From: Theocolax elegans
Taxonomy: Eukaryota > Arthropoda > Insecta > Hymenoptera > Cerocephalidae
DNA length: 64,000 nucleotides
NCBI GenBank assembly: GCA_026168455.1
Contig: CM047428.1
Coordinates: 39,306,546 to 39,370,545 of the forward strand
Direction: 5' to 3'
This document shows positions 55,806-64,000 of this stretch, piece after piece. The position numbers and the translations under genes are program-made. The first letter of the stretch is position 1, and every line of letters starts with the position of its first letter. The notes beneath the pieces were generated by a model. The model was not told where the DNA came from. It saw only the letters and a list, made by a program, of their open reading frames with translations, and made no database searches.

Positions 55806-56627
55806 ATGGCTAAACAAGCTAAAGTTGAAGATATCATGATGCCAATTTTTGATGGAGCAAATTATTCAAGCTGGATAATTAGATTAATGATCTTGTTAGA
55901 ATACGAGGAGTGTAAAGAGACAGCAGTCAGTAAAATAACTGCAGCTTATCAAGACAAAGAAACTGAGTGGAACAAAATGGATTTAAAAGGAAGAACAATA
56001 ATTATTAGTACTATTTCATATAAACAATTAGAGTATGTTGGTGAATGTACAACAGCTTTTGAGATGATAAAAAAGTTTGATAAAATGTATACGACTCAGT
56101 CTACAGCCCTGCAAATTATATGCAGAGAAAAAATCGAAGAAATTAAATTAAATAATTTTTCAACAGTTGAAGAATTTTTTGCTGAATTTAAAAAAACTAC
56201 AAACGAGTTTAAAGCAGCTGGTGGCAAGTTAGATGAATCTGAAAAAAAGAGGTACTTGCTAAGAGCATTACCGTCAAACTACAGCTATATTGGGGACTTT
56301 ATAGATGTCATTCCTGAAGATCAAAGAACTGTCGACTATGTTAAGTCGAAAATCAAAGAAAAATATATGACAAGAACAGAATCTGGAAGGAAAAGCAACG
56401 TCAGTACCTCCGCATCTCAAGCGCAAGGCAAATGTTATAACTGCGGAAAATCTGGACATTTCAAGAAGGACTGCTGGCTTGGTCAACAAAACAACCGAGG
56501 TCATCAGAGCAATCGAGGCAGAGATTCTCAACCCAACCAAAGTCAAAAAGGTCAACGAGGTCACCAACGCGGCTTTAATCGAGCCGATGATTTCAATCGG
56601 CTTCAATGGAAGCTACAGAAGTCGTGA
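55806..56627 (+). CDS. copia-type Gag
   Basis: This is a frame of about 273 codons from the ATG at 55806. The frame is open upstream, but the family start lies just before the FDG.NYS.W motif (FDGANYSSWIIRL, about residues 19-31). The middle is a helical gag_pre/UBN2-like region (EFF.EFK...N.F...GGKLDE..K..LLRALP). A CX2CX4HX4C knuckle, CYNCGKSGHFKKDC, sits at about residues 210-223, then an RG/Q-rich tail. Gag packages the element RNA into particles. The stop at 56625 is followed by Pol in another frame, where a single gag-pol ORF is usual for copia. Confidence 0.85.
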   Translation: MAKQAKVEDIMMPIFDGANYSSWIIRLMILLEYEECKETAVSKITAAYQDKETEWNKMDLKGRTIIISTISYKQLEYVGECTTAFEMIKKFDKMYTTQSTALQIICREKIEEIKLNNFSTVEEFFAEFKKTTNEFKAAGGKLDESEKKRYLLRALPSNYSYIGDFIDVIPEDQRTVDYVKSKIKEKYMTRTESGRKSNVSTSASQAQGKCYNCGKSGHFKKDCWLGQQNNRGHQSNRGRDSQPNQSQKGQRGHQRGFNRADDFNRLQWKLQKS

Positions 56628-59427
56628 TCGAGGACGAGGTTCATGAGGTTCACAACGAGGCGAATCATCAGGTGATCAACGCAACTATGACTTTCGAGTC
56701 AAGTATAGATAATAAAGTAAGTATGGTAAATCATGCAACAGGGTATAGCGAAAATTGTAATGAAATTAATTGGTTATTAGATAGTGGTTGCACTGATCAT
56801 ATTATTAAAAGTGATAAATTCTTTGATAAGTATGTAGAGTTGAAAAATCCTGTCAATGTAAAATTACCAGATGGTAGAATGTTTAAAGCAACCAAAATAG
56901 GTTCTATTAAAATTTTCTTTAAAAATTATTATAATGAAAAATATGTTGATGTAAAAAATGTTTATCATGTTGAAGGCATTAAACAAAATTTATTGAGTTT
57001 TTCAAAAATAACCGAAAACTGTACAATAGTAGCAAAAATTGAAAAAGCTAAAATTTATAATAAATCTAAAGAATTAATAGCTTTTGCAAACAAAATAAAT
57101 AATTTATATTTTATGAAAAGCTTTGTATCTAAAGTGAAAAATAAGCAAATGAATGTGGCACTTGGTCATGTAAATTTTCAGTATTTAAATAAATTAGTAA
57201 ATAATAAATTAGTTGAAGGATTGCCAGATAATATTGAGAGCACAGAAATAAAATGTCCAAATTGTATAGAGAGTAAAATGGCTAATGTTTCGTTTGAAAA
57301 TAATAGAACAAAAACAACTGAAATTTTAGAATTAATTCACACTGATTTAAATGTATATGTATAATAATATCGGTCTCTCCGAACCAAATGCTTTACTTTT
57401 AGATTATTGAAGGCCTATCGTACTCTTTGTCCACTATGGTTGGTGGAATTTCCCAGAGCACGGCCTTTTAAAATAATTAAAGGCGTTTCGTCCTCGATCT
57501 CCAGTTTGGACTCCGCAGATATGCTGGCGTCGCATATCATCTTGCGACAGGCGTCTAAGGTAAGATCTCCAGTTCCTTACTGAGGAGTCCAAACTGGAGA
57601 TCGAGGACGAAACGCCTTTAATTATTTTAAAAGGCCGTGCTCTGGGAAATTCCACCAACCATAGTGGACAAAGAGTACGATAGGCCTTCAATAATCTAAA
57701 AGTAAAGCATTTGGTTCGGAGAGACCGATATTATTATACATATACATATTACCGAACGTTAAAATTTTGTAACTGATTTAAATGGTCCACATAACACAAC
57801 TGGTAATGGTCTAGAAAAATATTTTTTAACATTCATTGATGATTATAGTAAATGCACTAGAAGTTTTTGTAGTAAAAATAAATCAGAGACTGCAAGTTGT
57901 GTGAAAGAATTCGTAAATTTAGTAGAAAATAAATTCAATAAGAGAGTAGAGAAATTACGATGCGATAATGGCAAAGAATATTCAAATAAAGAAATTTATG
58001 ATTTTGTAAAGTCTAAAGGAATTGAATTATTGCCATGCCCGCCTTATGTGCATGAGTTAAATGGCGTAGCAAAAAGATATAACAGATCTGCAATGGATAT
58101 GGGCAGATGTTTAATGAGAGAAGCAAAAATTCATAGGCGATATTGACCCGAAATAATGAAAACAGTTGCGTATTTAAAAAATCGTACAATTGCAAATACA
58201 GCTCAAAATAATACGCCATACAAAATATTTTTCGGAAAAAAACCAAATGTCGATCATTTAAAAATTTACGGAAGTCGAGTCTTTGTAAGAATACCAGAAG
58301 CGTTGCGAACAAGCAAATGGGACGATAAAGCTAAATTAGGCGTATTAGTTGGTTATAACGAAAATAGCTACAGAGTTTTAATTAATAATAAAATAATAAA
58401 TGCCAGTCATGTTCAAGTTCTTGAAGAAAATATACAAATTATTTGTTTCGATAAACATGATATTGAAAAGGATAAAGATTTTTAGAATAACGAATTAATA
58501 AATAAAGAAAATGATATACTGGAAAGCGAATCTGAAATTGATGAATGTAAGACAAATTCTAATGAAACTAATCTATCATCATCTACTCATACTTTCGGGA
58601 AAAGTAGAGATAATACTCAGAACGATATTGAAAGAGAAAATGAAAATGATAAAATTGATAAAACTGTCAAAAGAAAATCAGATAGAAAGAAAAGTCCAGT
58701 AAATAGATATGGCAATCCAGTATCACATTTTATTTATATAAATTATATTGTTGCAAATGTATCGAATACACTTGAGGAGGCGATACATTCGAAAGATTAT
58801 AAACAATGGCAAATTGCGATGGATTCTGAGATATATAGTCTTAAGAAAAATAATACTTGGCAAATTGTTGAAAATCCAAAAGACAAAAAAAATAATTGAT
58901 GTAAAATGGGTCTATAAAAAGAATAATAACAATATTTATAAAGCGAAATTAGTTGTAAGGGGATTCCAACAAAAAGAATATTTAGAAAATGTTTATTCTC
59001 CAGTAGGTAAAATGCAAACTTTGAAAATTTTATTGTCCTACAGTAGCAAAAATAATTTATTTATAGAACAAATGGATGTAGAGACAGCTTTTATATTTTT
59101 TATATATTTAGAAAATGTTTATTCTGCAGTAGGTAAAATGCAAACTTTGAATATTTTATTGTCCTACAGTTGCAAAAATAATTTATTTATAGAACAAATG
59201 GATGTAGAGACAGCTTTTTTAAATGGTGATGCAAAAACCGAAGTGTATATAAATGAACCGAAAGGTTATGAATGGTGACAATAAAGTTTGCAAGTTGCAA
59301 AAGGCTTTATACGGATTGAGAGAAAGCCCAAGAGCTTGGTATGATTGTTTCAATAAAGTCATTGAAAGTTTAAATTTTAAAAGAAGTAATTACGATTATT
59401 GTTTATATGTAAATAATTCAAGTAAAG

Positions 59428-59432
<5 letters not shown>
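56606..59432 (+). pseudogene. copia-type Pol (protease, integrase, partial RT), broken
   Basis: In order: protease WLLDSGCTDHI (about 56772), the GAG-pre-integrase zinc region (LGHVNFQYLNKL...CPNCIESK), and integrase with HTDLN, FIDDYSK and CDNGKEY. The third catalytic position reads NGVAKR instead of NGVAER, losing the glutamate. RT starts near EEAIHSKDYKQW and runs to KALYGLRESPRAWY and YDYCLYVNN. Breaks: palindrome insertion at 57354-57771, TGA for Trp at 58146-58148, TAG at 58483-58485, a frameshift near 58890, and a 126-bp in-frame duplication (58979-59230). The sequence stops at a (TA)n run just before the expected YVDD box. Confidence 0.85.
57354..57744. mobile_element. fold-back MITE in the copia integrase
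   Basis: The inverted repeats TATATGTATAATAATATCGG and complement have arms of about 170 bp, nearly perfect, around a short centre near 57540. A 13-bp direct repeat ACTGATTTAAATG flanks the whole insert (57341-57353, 57772-57784), with 27 extra bases (57745-57771) on the right. Confidence 0.85.

Positions 59433-59494
<62 letters not shown>
59433..59494. repeat. (TA)n microsatellite in the copia RT
   Basis: A pure TA run between the copia codons and the F1 terminus. The copia codons at this point normally encode Tyr/Ile residues before YVDD, so a short natural TA stretch may have been the seed. Confidence 0.85.
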
Positions 59495-59496
<2 letters not shown>

Positions 59497-61149
59497 GTGG
59501 TTCTCTGTGACATCGAAGATGAAAAAAATAAATATTGCTATAACTGTGGGAATATGTTTTAGAAGTATCCAGTAGTTCTCCTGAATTTTTTCAGATTTTT
59601 TCTGGGCCATTATTTAAAGTTACAGAGAGTCAAAGTTGACATTTTAGCACTTTTTTGCATTATATGCCCATTTTCATGAATTTTTAGCTCCCAGGGGATG
59701 CATTTTTCACTAAAAACATAAGTATGACTTTTTTTGTAAAATTTTCCGAATTTTTCATTAAAAATACATTTAAAGACATAAATTTATGCTGTCACACTCT
59801 TGTAAGCCATTTAAACCTTAAATAGTGAAAATCAGCAATTCTGCTCCGGACTCTGGTAACCTAATACTGTCTAAAAGATGTCTTTTTATAGTCAGAAACT
59901 GCCTAAAAATTTCCAGAGTGGGTCTGAATCATTAAGATCACTTATGGTCAAAATATCTGGGAAAAGTGCCCGAAATATTAATAGAAATGTATATTTGTTG
60001 CCTTATAACGATGATTCTAGTAGCATGATCATTGCAAAAAAATGTATGCACTTACCTTGGAATGGTAGAAAAGTATCTCCACTTGTTTCAGTATCCATCT
60101 AATCCCCTGTAAGCTGCTAAAAATACAAATATTATTATAAAATTATAAAAAATTATTTTTTAAACATTTATAATGCTGGATTTTTAGTTTTACATCCCTT
60201 ACAAGAATTATAATACTAATCTGAAGGATTACTATAAAAGTATCAACATTATTATTATTATTATTCAGCTATACATAGTTTAGATTTCACAAACTTGTCA
60301 CTGTCACGTTATCAAATTATTCATTATAATTATATATCCGATTTATTTATATATCTTTTGTATTAAAGACGTATATTCAGTTATTGTAATAATGATGTTT
60401 ATATATTTATAGTAATCCTTCAGATTAGTATTATAATTCTTGTAAGGGATGTAAAACTAAAAATCAAGCATTATAAATGTTTAAAAAATAATTTTTTATA
60501 ATTTTATAATAATATTTGTATTTTTAGCAGCTTACAGGGGATTAGATGGATACTGAAACAAGTGGAGATACTTTTCTACCATTCCAAGGTAAGTGCATAC
60601 ATTTTTTTGCAATGATCATGCTACTAGATTCATCGTTATAAGGCAACAAATATACATTTCTATTAATATTTCGGGCACTTTTCCCAGATATTTTGACCAT
60701 AAGTGATCTTAATGATTCAGACCCACTCTGGAAATTTTTAGGCAGTTTCTGACTATAAAAAGACATCTTTTAGACAGTATTAGGTTACCAGAGTCCGGAG
60801 CAGAATTGCTGATTTTCACTATTTAAGGTTTAAATGGCTTACAAGAGTGTGACAGCATACATTTATGTCTTTAAAAGTATTTTTAATGAAAAGTTCGGAA
60901 AATTTTACAAAAAAAGTCATTCTTATGTTTTTAGTGAAAAATGCATCCCCTGGGAGCTTAAAATTCATGAAAATGGGCATATAATGCAAAAAAGTGCTAA
61001 AATGTCAACTTTGACTCTCTGTAATTTAAAATAATGGCCCAGAAAAAATCTGAAAAAATTCAGGAGAACTACTGGATACCTCTAAAACATATTCCCGCAG
61101 TTATAGCAATATTTATTTTTTTCATCTTCGATGTCACAGAGAACCACCC
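59495..61149. mobile_element. fold-back family F1, complete (1655 bp)
   Basis: It begins GGGTGGTTCTCTGTGACATC and ends with the complement, each end in a (TA)n run. Arms of about 740 bp (59495-60238 and 60411-61149) surround a 170-bp centre. The arms carry mirror 74-codon frames and, on the other strand of each arm, a 61-bp block bounded by TTTTTAG and GTAAGTG. No transposase. Confidence 0.9.
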
Positions 61150-61173
61150 ATATATATATATATATATATATAT

Positions 61174-62149
61174 GGGGTATTCCACGTGAAGTGGTCCGAT
61201 CAAAATTTTAAAATGCCCCAAATGTTTTTCAGAAAACAGAAAAAAATTTTTAGGTACTGGAATTTATTAGTTCAAAAGTTATTCTAACCTCAAAAAGTTA
61301 ACTTTTTCTAGTTTTTTTCAACACCAGTTGGGTTCATCGCTATTTAACTCAAAATCTATCAACTTTTACTATAGATCATTATATGTAACATTCGCTGCTA
61401 ATTATGTCTAGAATTTATCCTTCTGGGTTAGAATTTCTAATTTCAAGGTAGATGTTAGATAAACTACATGTCAATATTCAACTTAAAAAAAATCTAACTT
61501 TGCCACAATTGATTTTTTTATCCAAAAGCCTAAAAGAAAGCTTGGAGCAATACCTTTCAAATGGTCTGTAGCATTTTTATGGCCTTCAATTTTGCAAAAA
61601 GATATGATAATTTAAAGAAAGACAAAAAATTCACAAAAATTAACATGGTATTTCCCATTTAAATTTTTAAAAAAATTTCGTCTTTCTTTAAATTGTCATA
61701 ACTTTTTACAGAATTGAAGGCCATAAAAATGCTACAGATTATTTGAAAGGTATTGCTCCAAGCTTTTTTTTGGACTTTTGGATAAAAAAATCAATTGTGG
61801 CGAAGTTAGATTTTTTTCAAGTTGAATATTGACATGTAGTTTATCTAACATTTACCTTGAAATTAGAAATTCTAACCCAGAAGGATAAATTCTAGACCTA
61901 ATCAGCAACGAATGTTACATATAATGTTCTATAGTAAAAGTTGATAGATTTTGAGTTAAATAGCGATGAACCCAGCTGGTGTTGAAAAAAACTGGAAAAA
62001 GTTCACTTTTTGAGGTTAGAATAACTTTTGAACTAATAAATTCCAGTACCTAAAAATTTTTTTCTATATTCTGAAAAACATTTGCAATGTGCACCCAAAA
62101 TTTGGCGCATTTTAAAATTTTGATCGGACCACTTCACGTGGAATACCCC
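61174..62149. mobile_element. fold-back family F2, complete (976 bp)
   Basis: It starts GGGGTATTCCACGTGAAGTG and ends complementarily, between TA runs. It belongs to a subfamily in which both arms read AATCTAACTT(T/C)GCCACA instead of GTGTAAGTGCGCCACA. A short deletion removes part of the left subterminal region. Confidence 0.9.
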
Positions 62150-62165
62150 ATATATATATATATAT

Positions 62166-63523
62166 GGGAGATTCCATGTGAAGTGATCCAGTTAAAAAAT
62201 GGAATTTTGTTTTAATGTATGGCATCAGTAAGAAACTACTTGAATAGAGTGTAGCTAAATTTTTAGACCTGAATTTCAATTAGTACCAGAGTAGTAGCCA
62301 ATCAAAAAATCGAATTTTTTTGAAAAATTGACTTTTTGGCCATGTTTATCACTTAATAACTCAAAATCTATCAATTTTTTCTTATATACATTAAATTTGA
62401 AAAAGTTTATTAATTTCAAGAAGAATCAGTTGAAATATGTCATTTATATTATTTTAAAAATTTGAATATAGTTATAATCAATAAAAACCTTTATAGTAAA
62501 AAAAAGGGTTGTACGATCAAAAATATTTTATCCATCCAAAAATCTATTTCATCGATGACTGATTACCTTCAAATAAATGCAAAGTTTGAGTGCGGCAGAG
62601 CATTTCAGACAAAGTTATGGTGTTTTTAGGCAAATTGCTTAAAAAAGAGAGCGAATGCATTTTATGAAAAAAACAGACTAACCGTATACTTGCATTCAAA
62701 CAATATGACACTATTATTCCTGAATATTACTAAAATATACTATTTATTGTTAGTCACTAATACTTTTTAATCTCCAAGTTGCTTACAAACACAAAACAGT
62801 AGGTATAAGCAGTTATACCTGTTATATAATTGGATAAATACCTGAAACTTTTTATAATTTCAATAAATCCAATCATATAACAGGTATAATTGAAAGTATC
62901 AGACTTAAATAACAACTAAATAAAAGTATCAGTAACTAACAATAAATAGTATATTTTAGTAATATTGAGGAATAATAGTGTCATATTGTTTGAATGCAAG
63001 TATACGGTTAGTCTGTTTTTTTCATAAAATGCATTTGCTCTCTTTTTTTAAGAAATTTGCCTAAAAACACCATAACTTTGTCTAAAATGCTCTGCCGCAC
63101 TCAAACTTTGCATTATTTTGAAGGTAATTAATCATCGATGAATTAGATTTTTGGATAGATAAAATATTTTTGATCGTACAACCCTTTTTTTTACTATAAA
63201 GGTTTTTATTGATTATAACTATATTCAAATTTTTAAAATTATATAAATGAAATATTTCAACTGATTCTTCTTGAAATTATTAAACTTTTTCAAATTTAAT
63301 GTATATAAGAAAAAATTGTTAGATTTTGAGTTATTAAGTGATAAACATGGCCAAAAAGTCAATTTTTCAAAAAATTCGATTTTTTGATTGGCTACAGCTT
63401 TGGTACTAATTGAAATTGAGGTCTAAAAATTTAGCTACACTCTATTCAAGTAAATTTTTACTGATTCCATACATTAAAACAAAATTCTATTTTTTAATTG
63501 GATTACTTCACATGGAATTTCCC
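62166..63523. mobile_element. fold-back family F3, complete (1358 bp)
   Basis: It starts GGGAGATTCCATGTGAAGTG and ends ...TTCACATGGAATTTCCC, between TA runs. Arms of about 670 bp meet near 62845. The interior is unrelated to F2, but the first 25 bases are clearly similar. Confidence 0.9.
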
Positions 63524-63535
63524 ATATATATATAT

Positions 63536-64000
63536 GGGGTATTCCACGTGAAGTGGTCCGATCAAAATTTTAAAATGCCCCAAATTTTGGTTACACATTG
63601 CAAATGTTTTTCAGAATACAGAAAAAAATTTTTAGGTACTGGAATTTATTAGTTCAAAAGTTATTCTAACCTCAAAAAGTGAACTTTTTCCAGTTTTTTT
63701 CAACACCAGCTGGGTTCATCGCTATTTACCTCAAAATCTATCAACTTTTACTATAGAACATTATATGTAACATTCGTTGCTAATTATGTCTAGAATTTAT
63801 CCTTCTGGGTTAGAATTTCTAATTTCAAGGTAAATGTTAGATAAACTACATGTCAATATTCAACTTGAAAAAAATCTAACTTCGCCACAATTGATTTTTT
63901 TATCCAAAAGTTCAAAAGAAAGCTTGGAGCAATACCTTTCAAATGATCTGTAGCATTTTTATGGCCTTCAATTCTGTAAAAAGTTATGATAATTTAAAGA
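63536..64000. mobile_element. fold-back family F2, left arm, cut by window end
   Basis: It starts GGGGTATTCCACGTGAAGTG after ATATATAT and carries the AATCTAACTTCGCCACA subfamily marker, matching the copy at 61174-62149. The right arm lies beyond the window. Confidence 0.85.

Overview
This is insect nuclear DNA, almost entirely repetitive. The sequence is AT-rich, with long (TA)n and (GA)n microsatellites and layers of transposable elements in many states of decay: CR1/Jockey-type non-LTR retrotransposons, Penelope-like elements, a Helitron, a copia element, solo LTRs, 5S-derived and tRNA-derived SINEs, and many fold-back (long inverted repeat) DNA elements. I found no host protein gene that I can defend. 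A hymenopteran, most likely an ant, is my best guess. It rests mainly on an 854-bp TRIM (miniature LTR retrotransposon) at 40122-40975 with an ATAT target-site duplication, which resembles the TRIM family I remember being described from harvester ants. I could not verify that here.

Layout. 1-3.7 kb: a 1.5-kb tandem duplication carrying a reverse-strand solo TRIM LTR and half of a fold-back element (family F1). 5.5-10 kb: a TGTAAC...GTTACA LTR split by a 1.2-kb fold-back, followed by a second tandem copy that lacks the insert. 10.6-12.6 kb: a 2-kb palindrome containing a tRNA-type SINE. 12.6-17.2 kb: a CR1-like retrotransposon with an intact ORF1 and a broken ORF2, cut off by F2 fold-back fragments. 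18-24.2 kb: a Penelope fragment (minus) split by a solo LTR with a 4-bp target duplication, a decayed Helitron (minus) split by a 5S-derived SINE with a 19-bp target duplication, and a second Penelope fragment (plus). 24.4-34.2 kb: an inverted A/B repeat system, a CR1-like reverse transcriptase (minus) lodged in a (GA)n run, and a 1876-bp tandem duplication with a third CR1-like element. 36.5-38.7 kb: a fold-back element and a decayed 59-bp satellite. 39.1-41.8 kb: an F2 fold-back, the TRIM and an F1 arm. 43.0-51.7 kb: an 8.7-kb palindrome with 108-bp minisatellite arrays in both arms. 52.6-53.0 kb: a second 5S-derived SINE. 53.5-64 kb: an F2 fold-back, an old F1 arm, and a copia element whose RT is interrupted by a (TA)n run holding F1, F2, F3 and F2 fold-backs in series.

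The most novel-looking feature is a group of fold-back families (F1-F4 and relatives). Nearly all sit inside (TA)n runs and share a related end that begins ATATGGG, followed by a version of ATTCCACGTGAAGTGGTCC. Their two arms share copy-specific variants. No matching transposase is visible. Other points worth checking are the in-frame UGA-CUA junction between ORF1 and ORF2 of the first CR1-like element, tRNA-like A and B boxes inside the TRIM LTR, and an A box upstream of the 5S-like head of the SINE.

All comparisons were made by eye. Boundaries marked approximate may be off by tens of bases, and percent identities were not computed.
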